64,000 bases of DNA from Phycisphaerales bacterium (GCA_026982335.1 JALSHH010000014.1:1-64000); one strand, 5' to 3'. Positions 26,424 through 36,454 are shown, numbered from the stretch's first letter. Notes: generated by a model from the sequence alone, not told the origin. Program-made: numbers and translations.

Positions 26424-28222
26424 TGGTTATCTCCCTCTTGGGTCGAGCTCTGGGCTCCTGATTCGAGCTCCGCGATACGCTTCTCGATCTGTTGTTTCAT
26501 GAACTTCATTGCCGTCTGGAACTGAGGCGGAACCATATCACGCTGCGATTCCATATCCTCAATCTGCTTCTGCAAACTCGCAACATCGGTCGTCGCGGCA
26601 ATTTCGATAAGTCCCGACTCCATACCCGGAACCACCATCTCAACCATCTCCGCTGGAAGCGATGCACGCACATCGTCAAGCGTCAACACAACCTCTTCGA
26701 TATCCCCCTTGCGGGTGTAGCTCGCCACCGCCCGCGCATCGGCCCGGAGGTATTCGTTGGCGACACGCATGATGTCCTCGGGTGTCACCGCGGCAATCCG
26801 CTTGGGATGCTCGTTGAGATACTCGTACCCACCGTACCCTTCGGTAATCGCCAGCTGAAAGAACAGCGAAGAATTGTCCTGCAAACCACGGAAAGTGTCA
26901 GCTGCCCGTCCATTCTTTACCTTCTGCAACTCACGCTCAGAGACAGGCTCGGTCTTCAACCGATCCAACTCGACATACCACGCCTCTTCGAGTGTTGCCA
27001 AATCAACATCACCCTTGGGACGAGCACTGAACGAGAAACTCCCCGCATAATGCTGCGAGCGATGCGATGCACCGGCACTGGCTGCGATCCCCTGCTCTTC
27101 AACAAGCGACTTATACAGCCGACCGGTCCGCCCATTGAGCAAATCCGCCATCACATCAAACACCGCTTCATCCCGATGCCCATAAGGCACCGAGCGGTAC
27201 CGAACCTCAACTTGGTCTTGACAATCACATTCGCCTGAAAAACGAATTTCCCCAAGCAAAGGCACCGCATAAGTCACCAATGGTTCCGCCTTGGGGCGTT
27301 TGTTCTCGATGCGCCCAAAATAGGTATCCACTAACTCCTTGGCTTCTTCAACCTCAAAGTCTCCCACAATCACACCCACAAGATTCGCAGGCTGATAGTA
27401 AGTTTCAAAATACTCAAAAATTTCGTCCTCCGTATACGCCATCAGGTCGCTCATCCACCCAATCACAGGCCAGTTGTAAGGCGACGCCACCCAAAACATC
27501 GAATCAAACTGCTCATCAAGCTTGCCTGTCGCAGTCGCTTCCAAACGCTGTCGGCGTTCTTCGATCACCACAAACCGCTCGGCATCGAGTTCACGCATCG
27601 ACGGATTCATCAGCCGATCCGACTCCATCCACGCCCAGAGCTCGAGCTTATTCGAAGGCACATTGATATAGAACACCGTGAAGTCATTGGAAGTCCCTGC
27701 GTTCATCCCCGACCCGCCGTTACCGGTGTAGATCGAATCAAACTCGTTCTTGATGGTAATCTGGGACTGGAGCTCCTGAAGCTCGGTCATCTTTGCCCGC
27801 AATGCGCGAAGTTCATCGGTATCGTTGGCCGGATCCCAAGGGTTCTCGATCTCGCCTGCGTACATCCGCTTGTATTGCACATCAAGTGTATACGCACGCA
27901 TCTTTTCGCGCACCTCAGTGAGCTGCTCCCGATACTGCCGATCGAGCTCAGGATCAGAAGTCCCAATCAGATCGGTACCCTTGAACAAAAGGTGCTCAAG
28001 CAGGTGAGAGACGCCGGTAATTCCGGGTCGCTCGTTGACCGATCCCACCGGAGCAATCCACCCGGCGGTGATGATATTGGGCTGCTCGTCACGGGGCATG
28101 AGCAGGAACTTCATGCCGTTATCGAGTGTGTACTCGATCGGCTGGACATTCTGAGCAATCGCGACGGCCGGGATCATCAAAATCGCGACTGCCGAGATTG
28201 CAGCGGTGCGTAATACTCGCAT
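26420..28222 (-). CDS. M16-family zinc peptidase (active subunit)
   Basis: 600 residues with a signal peptide (about 1-23). The inverted zinc motif HLLEH is at 73-77 (GITGVSHLLEHLLFKGT), with a downstream Glu-containing helix and an R/Y-containing C-terminal half. It is a pitrilysin/processing-peptidase-type metalloprotease that cleaves peptides in the periplasm. The C-terminal tail (about 545-600) is charged and likely helical. The start has GAGGAG upstream. Translationally coupled to the non-catalytic partner. Confidence 0.9.
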   Translation of the reverse strand: MRVLRTAAISAVAILMIPAVAIAQNVQPIEYTLDNGMKFLLMPRDEQPNIITAGWIAPVGSVNERPGITGVSHLLEHLLFKGTDLIGTSDPELDRQYREQLTEVREKMRAYTLDVQYKRMYAGEIENPWDPANDTDELRALRAKMTELQELQSQITIKNEFDSIYTGNGGSGMNAGTSNDFTVFYINVPSNKLELWAWMESDRLMNPSMRELDAERFVVIEERRQRLEATATGKLDEQFDSMFWVASPYNWPVIGWMSDLMAYTEDEIFEYFETYYQPANLVGVIVGDFEVEEAKELVDTYFGRIENKRPKAEPLVTYAVPLLGEIRFSGECDCQDQVEVRYRSVPYGHRDEAVFDVMADLLNGRTGRLYKSLVEEQGIAASAGASHRSQHYAGSFSFSARPKGDVDLATLEEAWYVELDRLKTEPVSERELQKVKNGRAADTFRGLQDNSSLFFQLAITEGYGGYEYLNEHPKRIAAVTPEDIMRVANEYLRADARAVASYTRKGDIEEVVLTLDDVRASLPAEMVEMVVPGMESGLIEIAATTDVASLQKQIEDMESQRDMVPPQFQTAMKFMKQQIEKRIAELESGAQSSTQEGDNQ

Positions 28223-28320
28223 TGGTTCTCCTCAGAATCAATCTCGTGCCCTCCGCTCGTTGCAAAGGGGGAACAATCATACCGAGATCAAGGTTTGAGG
28301 ATGCGGTTTTGGGCCCATTC

Positions 28321-29331
28321 TCACCCAGTTGACCCCGAATTCCCAAGCTCGGCGATCATGCACCGAACACTGCCCCCCGCGACATACTCAATCGTCGGAA
28401 TCGGCACATGCACCACTTTCCCAAGCTCCTCGATCTGTGCCCGTTGAGCGTCGGTAAAATGCTCATAGGCCATCTGGGACATCGCGAAAATGGGCTCCCC
28501 ATCTTTGGAGACGAGTTCAAGGATATTGCCACAGAAATGCGAAACCTGATCGAGCGAGATCGGCATCACCGCTCGCCCACTCGCTTCGAGCGATGCTTCG
28601 ACCATTTCGTACTCATCAGGATCAGTAATCGACGCCAAACACACCACAACCAGCTCCGTCCCAATGCTCAGCACCACATTGGTGTGATACACCGGGTTCC
28701 CCTCCTGATCCGCGCTATGGAACCGGACCACCTGATATCCCGTCTCGTCTGCCCATGTATCGAGCGCATCTTCGGTCGTCCGCCCCGATAAACACGCATA
28801 GGCCACATTATTCACCCGATCGAGCACCAATGACCCGGTACCTTCGAGGTAGTCATTGGTTTCTTCAAGCTCGCTCAAATCAATATGATCAGGCGTCGTC
28901 CCTGTAAACTCGGCAATCGCATCGAGCACCTCCGCCCGGCGCTCCCTCCGGCGAGACTCGGCGAGCATCGGATAGGTGACAATCAATGGATTGGGCACCG
29001 AATTCCCCAACTCATCATCCTCGCCACCATCTATCTCGCCACCATCTATCTCGCCACCATCTATGGGCTGATGGAACGATATCCAATTGTTGGGAAACAC
29101 CGAATCAGGTAACCCAAGCTCATCTTCAAAAATCAGCACATCCACCCCGGCCTTCTCGAGCGCTCCGGCAAGTGTATCGAACTCGACCATCGCCCGCCCA
29201 CGGACCTTTTCGACCGTATCGGTCGGCATGTGCATAAAGCTGTTGGTCCCGGCAGCCTCATCATCGCGCCCAAACCCCGTCGGACGAATCATCAACACCC
29301 GCGAGGCCGATTGTGTGCGTTCTTTGCTCAT
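28321..29331 (-). CDS. ctlX: CtlX-type amidinohydrolase (arginine deiminase-related)
   Basis: 336 residues from the ATG at 29331. Guanidino-group-modifying fold: MIRPTGFGRDDEAAGTN at the N-terminus, VFPNNWISFHQ, TGSLVLDRVNNVAYACLSGR, the catalytic His in NPVYHTNVV and a Cys near the C-terminus in GGSVRCMIAE. This matches the citrulline-utilisation hydrolase CtlX family. A surface loop carries three copies of IDGGE from a 15-bp tandem repeat. It diverges from hutH across 51 bp, suggesting shared control of amino-acid catabolism (inference). Confidence 0.8.
   Translation of the reverse strand: MSKERTQSASRVLMIRPTGFGRDDEAAGTNSFMHMPTDTVEKVRGRAMVEFDTLAGALEKAGVDVLIFEDELGLPDSVFPNNWISFHQPIDGGEIDGGEIDGGEDDELGNSVPNPLIVTYPMLAESRRRERRAEVLDAIAEFTGTTPDHIDLSELEETNDYLEGTGSLVLDRVNNVAYACLSGRTTEDALDTWADETGYQVVRFHSADQEGNPVYHTNVVLSIGTELVVVCLASITDPDEYEMVEASLEASGRAVMPISLDQVSHFCGNILELVSKDGEPIFAMSQMAYEHFTDAQRAQIEELGKVVHVPIPTIEYVAGGSVRCMIAELGNSGSTG
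29020..29064. repeat. Three perfect 15-bp tandem repeats inside ctlX
   Basis: The unit CTCGCCACCATCTAT occurs at 29020-29034, 29035-29049 and 29050-29064. On the minus strand it encodes IDGGE repeated in frame, so copy-number change would lengthen or shorten an acidic loop without a frameshift. Confidence 0.9.
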
Positions 29332-29382
29332 GGTTCTATCATAGACCAATACACTCGCTTCTGGATTCACCGAGACTGCAAT

Positions 29383-30924
29383 ATGCCCACCCATCCTCCA
29401 CTGATCCTCACCCCCGACGCCGCACTGACCCCTTCAGACATCGGCGATGTCGCTCGCAATGCCCGCCGAGTCGAGCTCGCAGAGAGCGCCTGCTTGGCCA
29501 TTACCGCCTGCCGAACCCGGCTCGAATCCGTCCTCAACGACGGCCTCCCCCACTATGGCATCAACACCGGGTTTGGATCCCTCTCCCAGCAGCAAATTGC
29601 CCCCCAAGACCTCGCTGCCCTCCAAGTCAACCTCATCCGCTCTCACGCTGCCGGCGTAGGCGATGCGTTGCCCACCGATGCCATTCGCGCGATGATGCTC
29701 ATCCTCGCCGCCTCGCTGAGCCGAGGGGTCTCAGGCGTGCGACTCGAAATCGCTGAACACATCCTCCATCTCCTCAACAATGACATCACCCCCGTCGTCC
29801 CCGAATTGGGCTCGGTCGGCGCATCGGGTGATCTCGCCCCCCTCGCCCATATCGTCCTCGTGATGATCGGTGAGGGTGAAGCGTCTGTCGATGGACAACG
29901 CATCCCCGGTGGGCAGGCACTCAAAAATGCAGGGATTCAACCGATCCAACTCGCGGCCAAAGAAGGGCTCGCTCTGATCAACGGCACCCACCTCATGGCC
30001 GCCCGATTCGCCCTCCTCGCCCATGATCTCACCCAACTCGTGGATGCGGCCCTGCTCGCCAATGCCATGTCCATCGACGCCGCCCGCGCCTCGCACAGCT
30101 ACCTCGACCCACGCGTCTACCAAGTCCGCAATCAACCCGGCGCAACCCAAGTCGCTGCGACAATGCGGGCACTGCTCAAAGGCAGCACCATCGTTGAATC
30201 GCACGCCGAGAATGACCCGCGCGTTCAAGACCCCTATTCGTTCCGGTGCGCTCCATTGGTCATGGGCGCGGTGCTCGATTCGATCCGCCCGTGCATTGCA
30301 AGTTTGGAATGCGAACTCGGAGCCGTCACAGATAACCCACTGATCTTTGAAACCGATTCCGATACCCCCGATATCGTCTCCGCCGGGTGCTTCCATGGCA
30401 TGCCCGTTGCCCTCCCACTCGATACCCTCGCCATCAGCATCGCGCACCTCGCCGGCATCGCCGAGCGGCGGATGTACCATATTTTATCGGTCTTCGACCC
30501 TGAATCCAAACTCCGCGCCTTCATGAGCCCCCAACCAGGCGTAATGTCGGGGTTTATGATCGTTCAATACAGTGCTGCTGCGATGTGCAACGAACTCATC
30601 GGGCTCGCAAACCCCGCCTCGGTCGCCAACCTGACGACCTGTGCCAACATGGAAGACTACAACTCCTTCGGCCCACGATCCGCTGCCAAAGCAACCCGTG
30701 CCCTCCAACTTGCGCGATCTGTGATCGCGGCCGAATTACTCTGCTCCGCAGAAGGCATCGAAGCCCACCGCCCTCACCGCTCAGGCAAAAAGGTGGAAGA
30801 AGCGATCAAGGTGATCCGCACCGTCGTCGAGCCTTTGGCCCAAGACCGATCGCCCTCGCCTGATATTCAGGCAATTGAACAATTGATCCAACAGGATGCA
30901 TTCAGATTCGAGTTCGATTCCTGA
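29383..30924 (+). CDS. hutH: Histidine ammonia-lyase
   Basis: 513 residues. The self-forming MIO cofactor triad Ala-Ser-Gly is at 147-149 in GSVGASGDLAPLAH; HYGINTGFG lies at about 57-65 and the family regions ERRMYHI and NLTTCANMEDYNS follow. It removes ammonia from histidine to give urocanate, the first step of the hut pathway. ATG 29383 is chosen because homologues begin there; the frame is open further upstream into the divergent ctlX gene. The hutU, hutG and hutI genes follow on the same strand. Confidence 0.95.
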   Translation: MPTHPPLILTPDAALTPSDIGDVARNARRVELAESACLAITACRTRLESVLNDGLPHYGINTGFGSLSQQQIAPQDLAALQVNLIRSHAAGVGDALPTDAIRAMMLILAASLSRGVSGVRLEIAEHILHLLNNDITPVVPELGSVGASGDLAPLAHIVLVMIGEGEASVDGQRIPGGQALKNAGIQPIQLAAKEGLALINGTHLMAARFALLAHDLTQLVDAALLANAMSIDAARASHSYLDPRVYQVRNQPGATQVAATMRALLKGSTIVESHAENDPRVQDPYSFRCAPLVMGAVLDSIRPCIASLECELGAVTDNPLIFETDSDTPDIVSAGCFHGMPVALPLDTLAISIAHLAGIAERRMYHILSVFDPESKLRAFMSPQPGVMSGFMIVQYSAAAMCNELIGLANPASVANLTTCANMEDYNSFGPRSAAKATRALQLARSVIAAELLCSAEGIEAHRPHRSGKKVEEAIKVIRTVVEPLAQDRSPSPDIQAIEQLIQQDAFRFEFDS

Positions 30925-31150
30925 TTGAGAACTCAGGGAGACTAAAAATCTCGGCTGCTCCTTCATTCAAAGGCGAATCGAGCAACTCTTCAAGCTCATA
31001 TCGACTCAAAAACTCAACATGGGCATCCGCCATCGGTCAGCTAGAGCCACGAAACACGAGCATCGGCCCAGTATCTTCACTTTGGGCACCCCAGACGGGT
31101 ACAGAAGCGAGACACGATACAAGAACGGAATACAATACTGGCAGACGCAT
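30902..31150 (-). pseudogene. Small exported ORF interrupted by in-frame TGA
   Basis: The ATG at 31150 (GAAGG upstream) opens a 37-residue ORF with a good signal peptide (MRLPVLYSVLVSCLASVP then VWGAQ) ending at a TGA (31037-31039). The same frame continues open for 44 codons (PMADAHVEFLSRYELEELLD...) to a TGA at 30902-30904, overlapping the 3' end of hutH. The continuation looks protein-like. It may be a small secreted protein broken by a nonsense change, two short ORFs, or a recoded codon. No strong selenocysteine hairpin is evident after the TGA. It lies antisense between hutH and hutU. Confidence 0.4.
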
Positions 31151-31251
31151 GACAGACCCTTCTTTTTGCATTGAGTTGTTGATCCACCGAGTCTACACCC
31201 GATCCCGGCCAAGTTACATCCTTTATATCAAGTTGATTGGAATTCATCACT
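30925..31251. other. Intergenic region hutH-hutU
   Basis: A 327-bp gap inside an otherwise compact hut operon. It is mostly filled by the antisense small ORF with an in-frame TGA. I see no terminator or riboswitch, so hutU may need its own promoter here. Confidence 0.4.
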
Positions 31252-33000
31252 ATGCCCACCACACAAACATCCCCTTACATCCCCGCACCCCAGAGCCGAA
31301 CCATCCGCGCGCCCCACGGCTCGGAGATCACCTGTAAAACCTGGCAGGCCGAGGCCGCTATGCGGATGCTGATGAACAACCTCGATCCAGAAGTTGCCGA
31401 GCACCCAGAATCCCTGATCGTCTATGGCGGACGCGGGCAAGCAGCCCGATCATGGGAAGCTTACGACGCAATCATCGAAACCCTCCAACGACTCGAACCC
31501 GACGAAACCTTACTCGTCCAGTCCGGAAAACCCGTCGGCGTCGTCCAGACCACGACCGATTCGCCTCGCGTGATGATCGCCAACTCCAACCTCGTCCCCC
31601 ACTGGGCAACCCAAGAACACTTCGACGAACTCGCCCTCAAGGGCCTGATGATGTACGGCCAAATGACCGCCGGGTCATGGATCTACATCGGCACCCAAGG
31701 CATCTTGCAAGGCACCTTCGAGACCTACGCCGAGTGCGCCAAGCTCAACTTCAACGGCTCACTCGCTGGCACGCTCAATGTGACGGGCGGATGCGGAGGT
31801 ATGGGTGGCGCACAGCCACTCTCGATCACCCTTAACGGCGGCGTATGTCTCATCGCCGAGGTCGATCAATCCCGACTCGATCGAAGATTGGCCGACCACT
31901 ACCTTGATGAAATCGTCGAAGGCCTCGACCAAGCCATCGACCGAGCACTCGAACTCAAAGAACAGAAAGCCCCGATTTCCGTCGGATGGTGCGGCAATGC
32001 AATCAAACTACTCAACCGGCTCATCGAACGCAACATCACCCCCGACACCCTCACCGACCAAACCAGCGCCCACGATCCATTGCAAGGCTACTGCCCGATC
32101 GAATACTCGTTTGAAGAAGCCAGCCAGGCCCGGCTCGATGACCCAGAGGGCTATCAAAAACTTTCCCTCGCCTCGATGCGCAAGCATGTCGAAGCGATGG
32201 TCGAACTCCAATCCCGCGGCGCGATCACCTTCGATTACGGCAACAACATCCGCCAACGCGCTTTCGATGAAGGTTTTAAAGAGGCCTTCGCCTTCCCCGG
32301 ATTCGTCCCCGCCTACATCCGCCCGCAGTTCTGCCTCGGGCGTGGCCCATTCCGGTGGTGCGCCTTATCGGGCGATCCACAGGACATCTACAAAACCGAC
32401 TATGCCTTATTGCAACTCTTCCCCAAAGGCGATGGCGGATACAACGACCGACTCCACAACTGGATCTTGGGCTGCCATGCCAACCCCGAAGCACTCTTGG
32501 CAGGCGATTTCAGAAACTGTAAACCCAAGTTCGCTTTCCAAGGGTTGCCGTGTCGCATCTGCTGGTTCGGGCTCGGCGAACGCGACAAGGCCGGGCTGCT
32601 CTTCAACAACATGGTGCAAGCCAACGCCGTCTCCGCCCCGATCGTCATCGGACGCGACCACCTCGATTGCGGCTCGGTCGCCTCGCCCAACCGCGAAACC
32701 GAATCCATGAAGGACGGCACCGATGCCGTCTCCGATTGGCCATTGCTCAACTTTGCCGTCAACATCGCATCAGGCGCAAGCTGGGTCAGCTTCCATCACG
32801 GCGGCGGCGTCGGGATCGGGTTCTCTCAACACGCAGGCCAAGTCATCGTCGCCGACGGCACACCCGAAGCTGCCAAACGCCTCGAACGCGTCCTCAAAAA
32901 CGATCCGATGATGGGCATCTTTCGCCACGCCGACGCGGGCTATGACGATGCAATCCAATGTGGAAAAGACCGAAGCGTTGATATCCCAATGAGCAAATAA
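31252..33000 (+). CDS. hutU: Urocanate hydratase
   Basis: 582 residues. Hallmarks: [53 protein letters not shown] (NAD-binding) and the C-terminal [16 protein letters not shown]. It converts urocanate to 4-imidazolone-5-propionate using tightly bound NAD+. The ATG at 31252 is preferred over a TTG five codons earlier. It is slightly longer than many bacterial HutU (about 555). Six bases separate its stop from hutG. Confidence 0.95.
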   Translation: MPTTQTSPYIPAPQSRTIRAPHGSEITCKTWQAEAAMRMLMNNLDPEVAEHPESLIVYGGRGQAARSWEAYDAIIETLQRLEPDETLLVQSGKPVGVVQTTTDSPRVMIANSNLVPHWATQEHFDELALKGLMMYGQMTAGSWIYIGTQGILQGTFETYAECAKLNFNGSLAGTLNVTGGCGGMGGAQPLSITLNGGVCLIAEVDQSRLDRRLADHYLDEIVEGLDQAIDRALELKEQKAPISVGWCGNAIKLLNRLIERNITPDTLTDQTSAHDPLQGYCPIEYSFEEASQARLDDPEGYQKLSLASMRKHVEAMVELQSRGAITFDYGNNIRQRAFDEGFKEAFAFPGFVPAYIRPQFCLGRGPFRWCALSGDPQDIYKTDYALLQLFPKGDGGYNDRLHNWILGCHANPEALLAGDFRNCKPKFAFQGLPCRICWFGLGERDKAGLLFNNMVQANAVSAPIVIGRDHLDCGSVASPNRETESMKDGTDAVSDWPLLNFAVNIASGASWVSFHHGGGVGIGFSQHAGQVIVADGTPEAAKRLERVLKNDPMMGIFRHADAGYDDAIQCGKDRSVDIPMSK

Positions 33001-33006
33001 TCACCC

Positions 33007-33882
33007 ATGACGACCAACTATCTCAATCCTGTTTCGTGGGACAACATTCCATCGTCCAAGTTCGCATCGCTCATCCGATCGAATCCCGATGGCTGTCAGA
33101 TCGCACTCATCGGACTCCCCGATGACACGGGCGTCCAACTCAACAACGGCCGACCCGGTGCCAAAGAAGGCCCGACCGCCTTCCGCAAGGCCCTCGCCAA
33201 ATACGGCGTCACCGATCCCACCGGGTGGACCTGGCCAACGGTTTTCGACGCAGGCGATGTCGATATCGTCCCCGGCAATCTCCACGAAACCCATCGGCGC
33301 ATCACGCAAGCTGTCAAATCAATCCTTGATCTTAGACTCTTCCCTATCGGTATCGGAGGCGGGCACGATCTTACCTTCCCATTCGTCCGAGCACTCGCCG
33401 ATCACTTTGGACCTCTCGATGGCGTCTACTTCGATGCCCACCTCGATGTCCGCGAAACCGACGGCTCGGGCATGCCCTTCCGCAAACTCCTCGAAACCGG
33501 GGCGGCCAAATCCATGCGACTTCACGGATTTGATCCCAATGCCAACTCGGCCGAGCATGTCCGATGGTTTCAAGCCCACGGCGGACGCATTGATGACAAT
33601 CTCGGATGCAATGCCCCTTGGCCAACCCAAAACACTTTCGTATCGCTCGATCTCGATGTGATCGACCAATCATCGGCCCCAGGTGTCAGCGCCCACAACG
33701 CCTGCGGCTGGTCAAGCACCCAAACCGAAACATGGATACTTGAATCCGGACGAAACCCATTGGTACGATGCTTTGACATCATGGAGCTCTCACCTCCATA
33801 TGACCGCGACGATCGAACCTCGCGCCTCGCTGCCCGTCTGTTTCTTACCTTCCTGCGCGGCTACTCGGAGCGTGCGAAATGA
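33007..33882 (+). CDS. hutG: Formimidoylglutamase (arginase family)
   Basis: 291 residues with the ureohydrolase metal motifs: GGGHD (His120), DAHLDVRE (Asp143, His145, Asp147) and SLDLDVID for the two manganese ions. It probably splits formimidoylglutamate into glutamate and formamide; a deiminase activity is not suggested by the fold. Its position between hutU and hutI supports the assignment. The stop overlaps the hutI start (ATGA). Confidence 0.9.
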   Translation: MTTNYLNPVSWDNIPSSKFASLIRSNPDGCQIALIGLPDDTGVQLNNGRPGAKEGPTAFRKALAKYGVTDPTGWTWPTVFDAGDVDIVPGNLHETHRRITQAVKSILDLRLFPIGIGGGHDLTFPFVRALADHFGPLDGVYFDAHLDVRETDGSGMPFRKLLETGAAKSMRLHGFDPNANSAEHVRWFQAHGGRIDDNLGCNAPWPTQNTFVSLDLDVIDQSSAPGVSAHNACGWSSTQTETWILESGRNPLVRCFDIMELSPPYDRDDRTSRLAARLFLTFLRGYSERAK

Positions 33883-35102
33883 ACGAACCCAACCAACCAA
33901 TCGCCATCATCAACGCCCGCCTCCTCACCCTCGCCGACGGCGAAACCCCGCGCCGAAGCGAGCAGATGAGCAATCTTTTGCCCATCAATGCGGCCACCGT
34001 GCTCATCGAAACTGGCAAAATTACCCAACTCGGGACTGATATTGATGTCCCCAATGATGCCGAGATCATCGACGCCTCGGGTCGCGTGGTGATGCCCGGA
34101 TTTGTCGATTGCCATACCCACGCCTGCTGGGCTGGCGATCGGCTCGATGAGTGGGAACAAAAACAACGCGGCGCGACCTATCTTGAAATCCTCAAGACCG
34201 GCGGTGGGATCATGTCCACCGTCAACGCTGTTCGCAAAGCAAGTGTGATTCAACTCACCGAGTCCTTGCTGGTTCGGCTCAACTGGATGCTCCGCGAAGG
34301 CACCACGACCTGCGAAGTCAAATCAGGATATGGCCTCTCGACGGCGGACGAACTCAAAATGCTCGATGCAATCACGCTTGCCAGTGAAACTTGGCCCGGA
34401 CGCATTACTCCCACCGCCTGCATCGGACACGCCAAAGATTCCAGCGTCGCCGATTTCGTCAAACAAACCATCGAAGAAACCTTGCCCGCTGTTCACGAGA
34501 AATACCCGGCCATCACCATCGACGCCTACACCGAAGACGGCGCATGGTCGGTCGATGAAACCGTCGCCTTATTCACAGCCGCCAAAGCACTCGGGCATCC
34601 GCTGCGCATCCATGCCGATCAGTTCAATGCGATGGGCATGGTCGAAGCCGCGATCGAACTCGGCGCGTTGAGCGTCGATCACCTCGAAGCAACCACACCC
34701 GAATCACTCACCCACCTCGCACAATCAAACACGATGGGGGTGATGCTCCCATGCTCGGGGTTTCATGTCGATGAACGCTACGGCGACGGGCGATCCTTCA
34801 TCGACGCAGGCGGCGCACTCGCCATCGCCACCAACATCAACCCCGGTTCGGCCCCGTGCTTGTCCATGCCCATGAGCATCGCACTGGCGGTTCGCAACCT
34901 AGGCATCACGGCAGCCGAGGCGATCACCGCCTCGACCATCAACGGAGCCCACTTGTTGGGATTCACCGACATCGGCACCATCGAAACTGGTCAACAGGCC
35001 GACCTCATCATGCTCCGCCACACCGACGAACGCCAACTCGGCTACACCTTCGGCGGCAACCCCATCGAAACCGTCATCTGCAACGGACAAATAATCCGGT
35101 AA
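33879..35102 (+). CDS. hutI: Imidazolonepropionase
   Basis: 407 residues of the amidohydrolase superfamily. Metal-binding HTHACWAGDRLDEW follows GFVDC; further signatures are RGATYLEILKTGGGIMSTV, EVKSGYGL, IHADQF and ATNINPGSAP. It opens the imidazolone ring to formimidoylglutamate. It overlaps hutG by four bases and is the last gene of the hut operon; no terminator is obvious before the converging elbB-like gene. Confidence 0.95.
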   Translation: MNEPNQPIAIINARLLTLADGETPRRSEQMSNLLPINAATVLIETGKITQLGTDIDVPNDAEIIDASGRVVMPGFVDCHTHACWAGDRLDEWEQKQRGATYLEILKTGGGIMSTVNAVRKASVIQLTESLLVRLNWMLREGTTTCEVKSGYGLSTADELKMLDAITLASETWPGRITPTACIGHAKDSSVADFVKQTIEETLPAVHEKYPAITIDAYTEDGAWSVDETVALFTAAKALGHPLRIHADQFNAMGMVEAAIELGALSVDHLEATTPESLTHLAQSNTMGVMLPCSGFHVDERYGDGRSFIDAGGALAIATNINPGSAPCLSMPMSIALAVRNLGITAAEAITASTINGAHLLGFTDIGTIETGQQADLIMLRHTDERQLGYTFGGNPIETVICNGQIIR

Positions 35103-35112
35103 AACGATGCCA

Positions 35113-35766
35113 TCATCCCATCCGCTCTGCAACATTCTCCACCAACGCACTGATTCCGGCAAATATCTGCGCTGGGTTTTTCCCTTCCATATACGCCGGC
35201 GTAGAAACAATATTGAGTGCATCATCAATCACAATCGCCTCCGCATCCGCCTCGACATGCCTCGCTCCCGTTGCGTTGATGGCCAAAGCCGTCGCAGCAT
35301 CGTGCCCGATGGTCACTTTGATCTCTTTGTCGCCAAAGACCTTCGCACCCAGTGCCGGAGCAATGCACATAAAACCAATCGGCTTACCTGCATCGTTGGC
35401 TTCTTTGAGTACCCGAGCAACTTGAGGCTCTACGCTGCAATCCGCACCGTGCGTTGCAAAAGTACACAGATTCTTGGCAGCACCAAACCCCCCGGGCAGG
35501 AAGAACGCATCGTAATCAGTTCCTTTGACATCCTTCAAGTTGACGATCTCGCCTCGTGCGATCCGGGCCGATTCAACCAGCACATTGCGTTTTTCGCCCG
35601 TCATCTCACCCGTGATATGGTCAATCACATCGAGTTCGCAATCAGGTGCCATGCACTGATACTCAATCCCGCGCTGCGCCAAAGCGATCAGTGTCGCCGA
35701 CGCCTCTTGCACCTCGGCTCCATCAAACACGCCACAACCCGAAAGAATCACACCAACCTTACTCAT
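35113..35766 (-). CDS. elbB: DJ-1/PfpI family protein, ElbB-like
   Basis: 217 residues. It has the glutamine-amidotransferase-like fold of ElbB (isoprenoid biosynthesis glyoxalase): KVGVILSGCGVFDGAEVQE, DAFFLPGGFGAAKNLC, and the nucleophile elbow in GFMCIAPALG. ElbB/GatB proteins have been linked to glyoxalase III-like activity; the physiological role is unsettled. The start is the ATG after AAAGGAG. It is followed upstream by the FMN reductase gene on the same strand, 28 bp away, so the two may form a redox or carbonyl-stress pair. Confidence 0.85.
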   Translation of the reverse strand: MSKVGVILSGCGVFDGAEVQEASATLIALAQRGIEYQCMAPDCELDVIDHITGEMTGEKRNVLVESARIARGEIVNLKDVKGTDYDAFFLPGGFGAAKNLCTFATHGADCSVEPQVARVLKEANDAGKPIGFMCIAPALGAKVFGDKEIKVTIGHDAATALAINATGARHVEADAEAIVIDDALNIVSTPAYMEGKNPAQIFAGISALVENVAERMG

Positions 35767-35794
35767 CACAGGCTCCTTTCATGAACCCATGATT

Positions 35795-36385
35795 CTACCC
35801 CGCATTCTTGATCGTGTTGGCCATCTCGAGTACCGCAAGCCCAACCCCCTTGGCCATCGTCGCAGCACGCTCATCCCTCAGGTTCCCCTTTTCATCAAAC
35901 GCCTTGTGCGCCACGCCAAGGGCATACTCCGTCGGTACCACAATCATCTGTAACCGAGTCAAAATCTGACGCAAATGACCAAGCCCCGTCACACCCCCCA
36001 TCGCCCCCGGCGATGCCGAAAGCAACCCGCACACCTTGCCTTTGAAACACGCCAAAGGCTTCTCACCCTCGGCAGGACTCGATGCCCAATCAATCGCATT
36101 CTTAAGTGCCCCGGTCAATGAGCCGTTGTATTCGGGAGAGGCAACCAACACCGCATCGGCAGCAATCAATCGCTCCTTGAATGCCAACACTGGGCTAGGC
36201 ATCCCGCCGGAAACTTCATCCTCGCAGAACAATGGGAGATTCAACGCACGCAACGACACCTCGTCGATCTCAACCCCGCCAGCATCGGCCATATACGAAC
36301 CAACAAACCGCACAAGCGATGCGTTGTAGGAATCTCGGCGAAGACTCCCCGAGAGTATCACAACACGAAGAGTCGAATCGGCCAT
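35795..36385 (-). CDS. NADPH-dependent FMN reductase family protein
   Basis: 196 residues with a flavodoxin-like fold. The FMN phosphate loop is GSLRRDSYNASLVR (about 13-26), followed by the typical VASPEYNGSLTGALKNAIDW. It is a cytosolic quinone/FMN/azo-type reductase. Same strand as the elbB-like gene downstream. The substrate is not deducible. Confidence 0.88.
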   Translation of the reverse strand: MADSTLRVVILSGSLRRDSYNASLVRFVGSYMADAGGVEIDEVSLRALNLPLFCEDEVSGGMPSPVLAFKERLIAADAVLVASPEYNGSLTGALKNAIDWASSPAEGEKPLACFKGKVCGLLSASPGAMGGVTGLGHLRQILTRLQMIVVPTEYALGVAHKAFDEKGNLRDERAATMAKGVGLAVLEMANTIKNAG

Positions 36386-36454
36386 ACGGAAAACTCCTGA
36401 AACATTGGTTCACACTCAAACTCTACGCCTGCCTATCCCACTGTTTTCATCCCA

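Noticed and set aside
31037-31039. Selenocysteine codon in the small exported ORF
   Set aside because: No strong stem-loop of the bacterial SECIS type follows the TGA, and no sel gene is in the window; kept only as an open question in the findings.
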